A stretch of 20,864 nucleotides of DNA from Botryllus schlosseri (lineage: Eukaryota; Chordata; Ascidiacea; Stolidobranchia; Styelidae), in assembly GCA_000444245.1 (NCBI GenBank), contig ATSW01016053.1:1-20864 (forward strand). The letters run 5' to 3'. This document shows, in pieces, positions 1 to 9,328 of this stretch; the stretch's first letter is position 1; each line of letters opens with the position of its first letter. Made by a program: the position numbers and the translations under genes. Under the pieces are notes generated by a model. It was not told the DNA's origin, did no database searches, and was given only the letters and a program-made list of their open reading frames with translations.

Positions 1-76
1 CGTAAAAGCGTTACTTCGGTGCTGATTTACGGTGTTTCAGTCGAATTTGGCCGTGTATTTCACCAAAATCGAAAAT

Positions 77-266
77 ATTTTCATGAAAAATCTAGAAAGC
101 TGCAAAATGTTGTAAAAAGTTGCATGGAAAAAATGGACAAAAGTTGCAAAAAGTTGCACTATAAGATTCCTTCAAACAGCTTAAAACAGCATTCTACATA
201 TCTTACGAGTATTTAGGAAGCTGCCGGAAGCTGTAAATAAAGTTGCAAAAGTTGCAAAAACTTGCC
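77..266. repeat. GTTGCA-rich dispersed repeat, copy A (uninterrupted)
   Basis: The stretch is rich in AAAAGTTGCA units and includes AAAAGTTGCAAAAAGTTGCA followed by CTATAAGATTCC. It aligns by eye with 11727-11839 continued at 12796-12868, where the same repeat is split by a hAT element. It has no coding character and its family is unknown. Confidence 0.65.
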
Positions 267-764
267 CTAGTAATCAGCTTATCAAGTTTGGAGCTGGGCC
301 GCGGAACATTTTGAAGTTGGCAATGAGGTCACGACCATAAAAAGTTGTAAATCACCGGGCGTGCTATCTGCTGGTGCATTTTATAGTAGCCTAATACACG
401 GAAGATTCAATAATATTGACAGAAATCATTCAAAAAATTTAACATCCAAATGCATATTGTAAGTGCCCAAGACGCTACATCGACTACCCTATGGTGGGCT
501 CAAGATCAGTGTTTTTTCGGCGGAAGGGGGCAGAAAAAATGTTGTTTCGGACCTGATTAATACACATAACCAGATAGCCGCACCGACCTAACAGTATTGC
601 AGGGCTGTCAAACATAATCCCGACAGGCAAGACACGGCCCGCCAGACGATTTCATCCGGACCGTGGAGAAATCTATTGCAGACCTTATAGCAAGTAGCAA
701 TCACCAGAACCCACATTACAGATGGCCCAATTCATGACCTATATGTTCCACTCCATTCTTGTAC

Positions 765-810
765 ACCAGTGGTTCGTGCTTCGTGGTTCCCAATCTTTTT
801 TCACCCAAGT
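765..810 (+). repeat. hAT-like end without a partner
   Basis: CAGTGGTTCGTGC and the following CGTGGTTCCCAATCTTTT resemble the left end of the small element at 13624. No inverted partner or target duplication was found nearby, so this may be a fragment. Confidence 0.35.
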
Positions 811-1339
811 ACCATTTCGCGGTTTTATGCAGTGCTCGCGTACTACCGACATAAGATAAGCGCGCCGAACGCGGTCAAAATGTTTCCACCGTGTTGAGGT
901 GCATTTTAGGGCGCAGTACATGATTTATGTAGTGGATCCATTTGAAATTATTGTGGTCAAATATATTAAGACGGAATTTGGTTAGGTAAGAACCCCAATG
1001 CTTTACGACTAGATCTCCTCCCCGTAGGCCGTCACTGGTGGGATAGCCCCTACCAACGACGACGACCTTACCACGACGACGGCGGCTTCAAAAACTCAAA
1101 ATCAACCCCACCTGAACTAATAACTTCCTTCGGTTGAAAAAAAAACAGAATCTACTCGCGTACCTGTCGATGGGCAATGTTTTGCTAGTGTGACGTCATA
1201 TTGACAGACAATGTGTCACCTCATTTTTAAATCCGCTAGTGGGCGCTAAAGAGTGTCCGGAATTTGCTTCACGAAAATATGGTAACCCTAGTGTATATGA
1301 TAGACTATATTCACATTAAACATACAAAGTGCCCCTATA

Positions 1340-1525
1340 TCAACAATTCATCGTCGGTAATGTCTCTAGGTACGCAAATGAAATGAGCTCGTGACGGATT
1401 TTCTTTCTCATCTTCTGTTCGAAGTCGAATTTTCGGTACAGTAAATTGGATCGCCGGCCAGAGTCAGCATCAAAATCTAAAACCTCGAACGTTATGTTGT
1501 TTTTGTTAATATATTGCTTGATCAT
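1340..1525 (-). CDS. Small open frame, hypothetical
   Basis: This 61-codon frame reads ITFEVLDFDADSGRRSNLLY, then RKFDFEQKMRKKIRHELISF, then LETLPTMNC. Its composition (charged, with regularly spaced hydrophobics) is more protein-like than the surrounding frames, and it could be an exon or a short ORF. No family is recognised, no good acceptor stands upstream, and the ATG follows an in-frame stop by about ten codons. It may be chance. Confidence 0.18.
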   Translation of the reverse strand: MIKQYINKNNITFEVLDFDADSGRRSNLLYRKFDFEQKMRKKIRHELISFAYLETLPTMNC

Positions 1526-2898
1526 TTCACGACAGAATTTTGCGTAAGTTCATTTCCATATCCCTTTCGATGTAAAGAATGACCACTTTTGCGTATAGGG
1601 CCTTTATAAGACTCTACCTACTCGGCTTAGGTATGAACTTGTAATGATAAGCATACAGACAAATTTTCAACAGTTACGCTGACATTGGAGTCACGGTGTA
1701 GGAACATACGTAATGTCGTATAGACGGGAAGAATTTCAGTATGGGCGAACTTTTTTTTTAATAATGAAGCAATGCCAAGATTATTCATCGAGACGAAGCG
1801 AAAAATATTGTTGTCACAATACCCAAGTCAAAAATTTGGCGGATGCAATCAGACATGGGGTGATTACTTCACGAATGTAATCGATTGCGATTACGATTAC
1901 TTCTGAATCCCGCGATTACGATCACGATTACGATTACAGCAAAATCAGGAAGTAGTCGATTACGATTACGATTACATTTCAAAAGTAATGACGATTACTC
2001 ACGATTACATTTGTTTTGCTTCCTAGAACTAATTTCAGAAGAGATATTGGAACACAATATAAGACTTGCGATGAAAAGGTCTAATGAGATAACAACTTTC
2101 TTTATCAATCATACGTCATTTGCTTGTTACGTCATAATGCACCCATTGCCCAACTCTATGCAGGAATATTCGTCGCACCCAACGATTTGCATTCTTGCCA
2201 GGTATGTAACTGCCACACCCCAAACTCCCCAATAGGACCGGGAGCGAGCTCTAAGGGGACTCAAAAGTATTTTCAAGAGAGTTAGTTAACTTGAAAATTT
2301 TCTTCGAGCTTCGGGATTTGATGTTTCTAAATAGCTTGATTTTCAAATGCATACCGCTCCCCCTCAAGAAAAAAAGCATGCATAATTTATAGGAATAGCC
2401 ATTTCGGTGGCGGTCATTACCCCGCCACAACACACCAAAAGACGTATGCAATTTCGGCAAACATGCAACTCCACAAAGTGTGCTACCAAAGAATGACCTT
2501 GGCCAAAACTTTGGGTACGTTTCCATTGTCAGTAGCCGCGCTCTGTGGGCGTGGCGAATAGTCCGGTCCTTCCAATTGGAGCCCCAACAATGCAAATGCC
2601 AACCGGGGCACTCACAGAGGAATGAAGCATGACTATCAGTGTGTGCGTCTCAGGAAAGTTTTTCTTTTAGTCTGCTACGTTTGGGCGACGACAGTATCTT
2701 TTGATTATATAAAAGAGGGGAGGTCACGAATTAACAACATACAATACAGTAATTATAACAACATACCAGATGCTATAATTATGAATTACGTGTTCCCAGC
2801 TCTACCGGTGAATCTGAATGAATCGCAATATAATGCAATTACCAATACTATTGACGAAATTCAGTCATCCACTTGAAAACTTACCACCCTATGGGTGC

Positions 2899-3410
2899 GG
2901 CTCGAGTCGCGATTTTTTGGTGACTAGATCTGACTCGAGTCATTTTTTCAAATGCGTAAAGTGACTCGACTCGAGTCAATTTTTGTATTGACTCGACTTG
3001 TACTCGAGTCATGCAAGTCATATGACTTGAGACTAGAACGGCCAAGACAGACATTCCATGTAACTTCGAAGAATAGTAAAGTTACCACATTATTTGCATT
3101 TCGTCTATCAGTCCTGATACTTGGAAATGTGGCCTTGAACTGTGAAAACTGATGAAAATTACTATATTATGAACACGAGCCATTCTATATCACTCAGCAG
3201 AGTTGAAAAAAGTGGGTTGAACCGGAATGATCTGAAAACTGATCTGAGAACATAACGACTTGGATTCGTACTCGAGTCAAACACTATGATTCGGACTCGA
3301 NCCTATACNAGCTGACTTGGACTCGGACTTGACTCGGGGGTGAATTGAAAATGACTCGACTTGACTCGANTCAAAACTATAAAAGTGAGATTGACTTTTG
3401 ACTCGGAANA
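2899..3410. repeat. GACTCGAGTC-rich dispersed repeat, copy 1
   Basis: Many copies of the palindrome ACTCGAGTC and its variants (GACTCGACTTG and similar) flank a core around 3010-3260 at both sides. A second, similar copy lies at 13218-13440; the two share the run from TTGTATTGACTCGACTTG through the core with TACCACATTATT. Copy 1 lies inside the hAT-type element at 1850-4362, so it inserted later or travelled with it. The family was not identified. Confidence 0.7.
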
Positions 3411-3419
3411 TTGTGACTT

Positions 3420-3460
3420 TGGTTACAACCCTGGTTACAACTTTGGTTACAACCAATACC
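3420..3460 (+). repeat. Short tandem repeat of TGGTTACAAC
   Basis: Three near-identical units of about 13 bp (TTTGGTTACAACCC, TGGTTACAACT, TTGGTTACAACC) follow each other, inside the hAT-type element and next to several ambiguous bases. Open frames on both strands here come from the repeat and are not taken as genes. Confidence 0.55.
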
Positions 3461-4453
3461 AATGTTTGGAGTGGGGGACGAATTGCTGTTTTGGTCCTGA
3501 TTGTACCTACAACCCACGCNAACATGGTGTACAAGCGGATGGCTATGGCNACAGGTATAAATGTCGAGTGANGAATTGTGAAATAACGATTGGCGCTCGT
3601 TCCAAGTAGAGTCATATGAGAATAAGATAAAGTGAACTTAAAATTCTACCTTACACTTAATACAGCTGCCGTGACGAGAAACGGCAAAGAACGGATCGGT
3701 TATGAAACATATGACCAGCTGTTGATTTTAAATATCGTAATGTTTTATTTCACGAGTACAAAATTTCAAATCTTTTTCCGGTTTACGTACAATACATACG
3801 TATACTACATAGATAGGCCTGCTGTTCGCCAAGCAGCAATGGTCAAACTGTGTTTAACTAAGCATAACCAAGCATCAATACATAAATTACTATTTGAAAC
3901 TATAGGCAGAGTGGTGATTATTATCTTACTGCGAGGTAGTGGCGTCTGGAGTGTCTTGATAACCTGATATACAGCATGGTTTACACTGCTCTAACAATCA
4001 CACAACAATGTGCATCGAATATATATTTACTACGTGTGCATACTTCTTACGCAAGAAATAGCAAAGAAAATACCTCTGACGTAATAATGAGCGGTGGCGC
4101 TTGAAAATCAACCGTGTGCGCGATCAATAACCTGGTATATTATCTCTTCCTTGTTCACGAATGTTCGGTTATTTCATATTCATTGTACAAATAAAAAGTA
4201 ATCGTTCTTTCACAAAGAAATCGATTAGATATGTGAAGTAGTCGATTACGATTACGATTACTTTGGATTTTTTTTAATGTAATCGATTGCGATTACGATT
4301 ACTTCAAATGCTGTAATCGTCGTAATCGATTACGATTACTAATCGCGATTACCCCATGTCTGGATGCAATCCGTCTATTGACTCCCTGATATCGCTACTG
4401 AATATCGCACAAGTCTGGGCCGTTGTAATCATTTCAACTACACGCAGACCTAC

Positions 4454-4588
4454 CTTTTTTCTCCGTGGTTTGAGAAGGACAGGCTTTGCCCGAGCCCACT
4501 GGCTCACTTTGCTTGATCAACGTGCGAGTGCTACCACCGAAGTCACACTCACTCCAATCCGACCATTCGTAAACGCAGTCCGCGCAAG
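4454..4588 (-). CDS. Exon 10 seen: TSP1-like module 7, last in window
   Basis: This 45-codon exon reads CADCVYEWSDWSECDFGG, then STRTLIKQSEP, then GSGKACPSQTTEKK. W-x-x-W, WSEC, T-R-T and A-C-P are present. Its end is basic (E-K-K) rather than acidic. The acceptor is TTGTTGTGCAG and the donor GTAGGT from 4453; phase 1-1. The donor means that at least one further exon exists, and by analogy that exon should begin with the cysteine closing this module. That exon is not visible in the remaining 4.4 kb, over half of which is a hAT-type element (1850-4362), so it probably lies to the left of the window. Confidence 0.87.
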
Positions 4589-4657
4589 CTGCACAACAAG
4601 GGTTTGATCACGCGTAAGGGACACAGATTGACACATAATCGAAGGCAGTGTAAGCAC

Positions 4658-4789
4658 CTTCGGACTCCTCTTCTAGCGGTGGGCAAGGATCTTCCTGTAC
4701 CGGCTGTTGAATGATCCGCTGGCGTCTGGTGCGTTCAGTTCCGTCGCATTCGCTCCATTCCGCCCAGCCGAGTACACACACGGCGCACG
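4658..4789 (-). CDS. Exon 9 seen: TSP1-like module 6, weak donor
   Basis: This 44-codon exon reads CAVCVLGWAEWSECDG, then TERTRRQRIIQQP, then EDPCPPLEEESE. It has W-x-x-W, WSEC, a very basic R-strand and P-C-P-P-L-E-E-E, close to textbook TSP1 ends. The acceptor TCATTTTCAG is strong. The donor implied by phase and by alignment to the other modules is GTGCTT from 4657, a poor match to consensus, followed by a 69-bp intron to the next module. Without this splice the frame runs on for about 16 residues to a stop, so this could also be an alternative last exon. Spliced, the last G plus CT gives Ala before the next CxxC. Confidence 0.84.
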
Positions 4790-5039
4790 CTGAAAATGAG
4801 CGAATTATAACGGGCGGAATGTACAAAACATCAATGCAGAGGTTAATTTATTAGGTAGAAGAGGTAGGTAGTAACTAATTAGTTCTCCAATTTTCGATTA
4901 CTGGAGTAGGCTACGTCTTGCAATACTACGCTAGATTCTTCCTACTTTGCACCAACTCAATTGGATATATTATTAGACTACTTCTGGGTCTACTCAACAG
5001 GTTTTTTACGATGTTGATTTGAAAAGTAAAAAAAGAAGT

Positions 5040-5520
5040 TGGGGTGTGTCTGCATGAGTTTTATCAGTGAAATCGTCATAAAAACTGAGCGAAATAGTCT
5101 CTGTATCAGGGTAACTGAGTGTGTTTTCGAAAATCACGCCTATTTGTAGTGTCATTGGTCATTTTGCGTTAGTCGCAAAGATACATCTTGCAATTTTTGA
5201 AAGTAGCAATTGAAAGACATGTGGAAACTTTTCCAGGGATAAATAGAAATTGAAGATCATAAAGTACTCAAGTAAGTATTTTTGGTCAAAGGGTCGCATA
5301 CTTCTAGCAGTTAATCGGAAGTGGCAAATTTCGAAATCGCAGGGTGCATCTACGCGACCAATGCAAAATGACCAATGGCACTACAAATACGCGCAATTTT
5401 CAAGAATACCGTGATGCAGGGGCTCGTTCGACCAGTTGTCCTGAAGATCACAATCATAAATGTGATGCAAATATATCTCCAAATGGCGGTCTACTTTACA
5501 CAATCCAAAGTGTACAAAGT
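5040..5520. repeat. Inverted-arm (hairpin) repeat in the intron between modules 5 and 6
   Basis: The left arm (about 5070-5205) and right arm (about 5325-5450) are inverted copies, clearest as TATTTGTAGTGTCATTGGTC against the complement of GACCAATGGCACTACAAATA, with matching flanks. A related copy of the right part lies at 16270-16520. Two overlapping open frames on the plus strand are explained by this repeat. Confidence 0.65.
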
Positions 5521-5679
5521 AGATTTGCATAAAACGCTATCCAGTAGAAGCAACAGTGGTCTAAAATATAACCACTCAATAAGTAGTATAATTAGGCAAA
5601 TCGTTCTTGAGTGTTAGTAAAACGTAGCATCACTTCGCTTCTGACCACCTCTGCGCGTCACACGCATAATCATACATAC

Positions 5680-5814
5680 CCCTGTAGTCGTCTTGCGGTG
5701 TCTCACATTCCTCTCCCGCTCCTTCCTTTTCCACCGCAACGAACTGCACCCGTCGTGATAAACCATCGATGCAAGATTCCCAGTCGCCCCATTCCAATTC
5801 GCAATCCACGCAAA
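5680..5814 (-). CDS. Exon 8 seen: TSP1-like module 5
   Basis: This 45-codon exon reads CVDCELEWGDWESCIDG, then LSRRVQFVAVEKEG, then GEECETPQDDYR. The W-x-x-W pair is kept, but the usual W-S-x-C is W-E-S-C, and the C-P of the other modules is C-E. The C-terminal part is the most acidic of the array. The acceptor CCTGTTTTAG is good, and the donor is GTATGT from 5679, directly preceded by a G that could shift the cut by one base. The cut used here keeps phase 1-1 and gives Ala with the next exon. The upstream intron carries a tRNA-derived SINE on the same strand. Confidence 0.88.
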
Positions 5815-5883
5815 CTAAAACAGGAACAAGCTTTTTACAACGGAAACGAGACGACATCGGTTGCGGGGACTTGTGATCAGAAG

Positions 5884-6055
5884 TGGTCGAAGCAGTCGTT
5901 GTTGTTACACAGGTTGTTGTTACGCGGGTGAGATGACGAGGAGGAGGCTAGAAAAACCTCCAACACATTCTGGAGTCGACCTCGGTCGGACTGCAACCCA
6001 CAACTCACAATGTTGTAGCTGTGGATTATACCACTGCGCTACCTCGCCACCCTTC
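5884..6055 (-). repeat. tRNA-derived SINE, same strand as the host gene
   Basis: Read on the minus strand, the unit starts near GGGTGGCGAGG, followed by an RNA polymerase III A box TAGCGCAGTGG (6041-6031) and a B-box-like GGTTGCAGTCC (5998-5988) at normal tRNA spacing. The tail toward 5884 contains AACAACAAC units. Its anticodon arm and acceptor do not pair as a working tRNA would need, so it is a SINE head and not a tRNA gene. It lies in the intron between modules 4 and 5. Confidence 0.65.
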
Positions 6056-6289
6056 AAGGAGTATAGAAGAAAACGAAAGGCCCCGAATGTATTGAAGTAT
6101 GTAGAAGTAAATAAAGACGAGGCATCGCATACTTCTGGGCAGAATGACCAATGGAGACATGAATAAGCGTGATGATTAATCATAATCCGTTATACTGGGA
6201 TACATGGTTATGTGTACCCCAGTTGTCATGATTATTTCTAGCACGAAATTGATGGGAATCTACACAAACGCTACTTTGTACCTTGAGCG

Positions 6290-6640
6290 TAAAAAGTAAG
6301 TAGTTTGAATACAAAACTGATGGAGTAGGTGTTGAAGTCGAAAGCTTAAGTATATACTCGACTAAGTAACGGAAGTAGACAGAGTCCACTTTTGTATTCC
6401 GAAAAAGTAGTACTTCAATCCGGACAACCTCTGCTTATGATCAGTGGTGGCTCAAGTATAGCCAGCGTTGCTAACCACGTGGAAGTCGTAAGTGGGAGCA
6501 ACGCAGTAAATATATACTCAATTACAAGCAGAAGTAACGAAATTGATGTAACTAGTCCCGACACTACATTCTACTTTCCGAAATCAAGGATGTTAAACGA
6601 AAGTAGATTTGCCTTAAAAGGGTTCAAATAGAAGTGGATT
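6290..6640. repeat. AAGTAG-rich low-complexity segment
   Basis: Repeated AAGTAG, GAAGTA and ATATACTC units occur across this part of the intron between modules 4 and 5. The plus-strand frame at 6392-6631 is rich in Ser and Asn for that reason and is not taken as a gene. Confidence 0.4.
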
Positions 6641-6997
6641 CAGGCACAACATGCTTGAGTATTCCAAAAATATAGAAGTAATCTCTATACTGGCACCTGA
6701 TATCACGATAGTGATGCGGAAGATGGCTATTTCCGGAAATTTTCATAAAGGGATGTTATATAAAAGTATTACAGTAAGTGTTAATTGTTTTGAGGTGTGT
6801 TGTTTATCGCGCTTCCGTTGGATTGAGTGGGGTCTGGCGATTTTTTGACATCTGCCTACGACCACTATATTTATATGACAATTGATGTTTATTGATATAA
6901 TGTTCACTGTACGCAGATACACTGAACGCCAACATACAACGCCTATGCCGCCAGTAAATAATCTAGGAGTGATCATTCGGCTTACGAATTCCTGTAC

Positions 6998-7132
6998 CTT
7001 CAGATTCTTGCTGCAATGTTGGGCAAGCATCACCGTTACCAATTTGCGGTGTAGCGACGACTTGTTGCCTGGTCCTGAGACCATCTTTGCAACCGGACCA
7101 TTCAGACCATTCCACGACACAGTGGGCGCATT
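6998..7132 (-). CDS. Exon 7 seen: TSP1-like module 4
   Basis: This 45-codon exon reads CAHCVVEWSEWSGCKDG, then LRTRQQVVATPQ, then NGDACPTLQQESE. It keeps W-x-x-W, WSGC, R-T-R and A-C-P-x-L, and ends with the acidic E-S-E also seen in module 6. The acceptor ACTTTCTTGCAG is strong; the donor is GTACAG from 6997. The phase is 1-1. The last G plus TT of the next exon gives Val. Intron retention would add about ten residues and then a stop. Confidence 0.9.
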
Positions 7133-7514
7133 CTGCAAGAAAGTCGAAGACGGTGACTTTCATCGCACCTTGTTTGTTGTCAGTAAAATTATACGCAGAA
7201 TGTCTAGATTTTCAAATTTCATATTCTATCTAACTATCTTATTTTTTAAGCTCCTATTTCCAAACGAATTTTGTCGAATCGAAACAGCTATAGAAGCATA
7301 GCTGCTGTCAACTGCAAGAAAGCGAATTCAACCAGTAGCCTGATCGAAAAAGAAGGTTAACATTACTTCACCACAGTCGATGCCGAAACCGCCAGTCGCG
7401 ACTTACAAATAGGCATCTATGGCATGTTGCGATACACGACCTAAGCCTGGACATTACAGTGTCGAAGCACCTATACTAATTTACGCTGCAGATATATAGT
7501 ATTATATATCCAAA

Positions 7515-7735
7515 GCTGGTCAGTAACGAAGTACTTCTACCTTTTCGTGGTACTCAAGTAGGTTTTATCTACTTGCACTACTTACTCGAGTGTTTATGAA
7601 TTTAGACTAATTCTACTTCCTCCTAACAGTTTTCATTCTTTTAGGCAAAACTAGACCTAGAGTACTTACTTTTTTACTTAGTTGACAATCGGTACTTTTA
7701 CTTCTACTTGAGTACCAACGATAACTAGTTTGACC
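7515..7735. repeat. AAGTA-rich repeat in the intron between modules 3 and 4
   Basis: Dense ACTTCTACTT, ACTCAAGTAGG and TACTTGAGTACC units occur on both strands. The segment TACTCAAGTAGGTTTTAT-CTACTT resembles 13730-13780 in the small hAT-like element. Looser AAGTA-rich DNA also occurs at 6290-6640. A hAT-related origin is possible, but no end pair was found. Confidence 0.5.
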
Positions 7736-8635
7736 ACTAGTTCGTTATGTGGGTACTGGTACCACTCTATCATCACACAGTTCCAACTGTTTCGATACAA
7801 AAGGACCCGTGAAAATCGAGTGGTTGACAGGTTATCCAAGTACCGTTTATCATAACGTCATGCAAAGAAAATGCCTAGACGGTTCGAATGTATATTGTAT
7901 ATACAATTATACATTACAGACCGTAAATAGTTACATTTGGTTGCTCGTAAATACCTACTCCCGCTGATTGACTTAACTCATTTCAAGCAACACACGAGTC
8001 GGACACGCATAAATCAATAGATCAAATATCAAGCCACTGTTACACATTCAATCTATTATGATGCGACATAGTTGCCAATACCTACAACCTAAACTAGGAT
8101 TACCGTGCGTCCTTCTTATTCGGGAAATTGAAAATGTCCTCCGAGGACGCATTATTGTCCTTCTTTTTGGAAATTCATCCTCCTTTACAACTTTTACAGC
8201 TAGGCTAATGGACAGGGTCAACTGGAAATCGGCACAATTGACGCGGAATAGGTAACGCGGACGTTCGAGCGGATCATTCCTGAGTCGAATCATAGTGATG
8301 ACCTTGTTTTTAGTCAACACAACAAGATTTCCAGTAAATACTTCAAAATAAACTGTTTTCAATTTCGGTAAACTAACTTTTATCATTTTTAAAAAGTGAC
8401 CTCTTTCCGGATTTCAAGATATCGTAACCCTAACATAAACGGATTCATGCTATCGAGTGCCATTCAGTATTCCGTTCAGTTCGGGTTATGAATAATTGCA
8501 TTCTATATAAAACACCACATGAAAGTATTTGGAATGGTCTATCAATCGAACACCTGTCTTGGTCAGGCCTAGAAAAATAAGCGAGAGCTGTTCTTTTCCC
8601 ATGAACAGTACGATAACACGATTGTATTAGTTTAC
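7736..8635. other. Intron sequence, no further feature recognised
   Basis: This is the remainder of the intron between modules 3 and 4. The plus-strand frame 7749-7967 has an acceptor-like CATCACACAG before it but no usable donor and no family resemblance, so it is left unassigned. Confidence 0.4.
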
Positions 8636-8773
8636 CTGTTGTTTCCTCCCGCAGTTCCGAAGGACAAGGTGTCCCTCCGTTTGTTGCCTCTTTAGTTACG
8701 ATTTGGCTACGGATCGACAAGCTGCCATTACAGGCACTCCACTCTCCCAGGCCGACTTCGCATGGTGTGCATT
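8636..8773 (-). CDS. Exon 6 seen: TSP1-like module 3
   Basis: This 46-codon exon reads CTPCEVGLGEWSACNGS, then LSIRSQIVTKE, then NGGTPCPSELREETT. WSAC and GG-x-P-C-P keep the TSP1 framework, but the first Trp of W-x-x-W is Leu and only one Arg remains in the stacking strand, so the Trp/Arg ladder should be shorter here. An N-glycosylation sequon (N-G-S) follows the WSAC cysteine. The acceptor is CTGTTGACAG and the donor GTAAAC from 8635; phase 1-1. The last G plus AA gives Glu before the next CxxC. It is the longest module by one residue. Confidence 0.87.
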
Positions 8774-9193
8774 CTGTCAACAGGCACTCTCGTAAGATAA
8801 TGAAGTAAATGTCCATCTAAATCGACGCGCATTATAATTATGGCGTTGTTCTTGTTGGGGTAATATGTTTTACGGGCGTCTTGTAACGCAAGCGAAATGT
8901 TCATACTGAGACGTCTCTATGCGTAGCTGTGCCTACTAAAGTTCATCAGAAAGTTGAAGCTCAGAAGTAAAAGGTTTGGGCTGTTACTGCAACATAAATA
9001 ATGGTGTGAGATCGATTTCGTTATGCGTAGAAACATAGTGGATTTTGGTGACTGGCGTCCCATCTCTGCAGTCTATTCCATGCTGACAGCCATGTAAGTA
9101 TAGCAATACAATCGAAATACTTACACTCCTTGAGATGAAATCGTCTTCTTTGCGAGTTAAACAGCAAGATATAGGACTATACAACATTCTCAC

Positions 9194-9328
9194 CTTGAGT
9201 TTGCGCGTCTAGCTCTGGACATTCCAACCCCGCTCCAACTCGAGGTTGAGTTATAGTTTGAATGCGGATACGTGTTCCGTCACTGCACTCCGACCAATCG
9301 CCCCATTCCAACGCACAGTCAATGCATG
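9194..9328 (-). CDS. Exon 5 seen: TSP1-like module 2
   Basis: This 45-codon exon begins CIDCALEWGDWSEC, followed by SDGTRIRIQTITQP and, after VGAGLECPEL, an acidic and polar end. It has both tryptophans of W-x-x-W, the WSEC cysteine, alternating Arg residues (T-R-I-R) for the Trp/Arg stack, and G-x-x-C-P. The canonical CSVTCG segment is replaced by C-S-D-G, so the second cysteine of that loop is absent. The acceptor is an unremarkable AAATTTAAG and the donor GTGAGA from 9193; phase 1-1. The last G plus AA gives Glu in front of the next module. It is among the least diverged members of the array. Confidence 0.88.

Larger units (their letters stand above)
267..1849. other. No gene recognised
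   Basis: Apart from the hAT-like end near 765 and the hypothetical frame at 1340-1525, I see only unassigned, mostly AT-rich DNA. A CGACGACGAC/ACGACGACGG run lies at 1057-1082. No TSP1-like exon continuing the minus-strand gene was found. Confidence 0.4.
1850..4362. mobile_element. hAT-type DNA transposon, non-autonomous, with GATTAC subterminal arrays
   Basis: The ends are inverted copies of CAGACATGGGGT, and the element is flanked by perfect 8-bp direct repeats GATGCAAT (1842-1849 and 4363-4370). The CAG start and 8-bp target duplication are hallmarks of the hAT superfamily. Both ends carry arrays of CGATTACGATTAC-type motifs (about 1878-2010 and 4235-4350), as hAT elements often do at transposase-binding subterminal regions. 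The element is 2513 bp long. No transposase motif is recognisable, and the short ORFs inside look like chance. It carries a GACTCGAGTC-rich repeat (about 2899-3410). It sits 92 bp past the last visible exon of the minus-strand gene. Confidence 0.85.

Noticed and set aside
739-921. Further TSP1-like exon to the left of the hAT-type element
   Set aside because: The minus-strand frame contains E-W and several Cys, but W-x-x-W-S-x-C and C-P are absent and no splice sites fit.
2251-2595. Minus-strand 114-codon frame in the hAT-type element as a transposase fragment
   Set aside because: No hAT transposase motif (BED finger, dimerisation region) is visible, and the frame looks like repeat-derived sequence.
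2622-2876. Plus-strand 84-codon frame with a hydrophobic start resembling a signal peptide
   Set aside because: It lies inside a hAT-type element, has no family match or splice context, and is Asn/Ile/Tyr-rich as AT-rich DNA gives by chance.
5611-5931. Plus-strand 106-codon frame rich in Pro and Arg
   Set aside because: It is antisense to TSP1-like module 5, whose splice sites and conserved residues are clear on the minus strand.
5980-6055. Functional tRNA gene
   Set aside because: A-box and B-box-like sequences are present, but the acceptor and anticodon arms do not pair properly and a SINE-like tail follows.
6882-7301. Plus-strand 139-codon frame
   Set aside because: It is the antisense shadow of TSP1-like module 4 (6998-7132) plus intron sequence.
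7749-7967. Plus-strand exon with cysteines inside the intron between modules 3 and 4
   Set aside because: An acceptor-like site precedes it, but no donor gives a sensible exon and no domain is recognisable.
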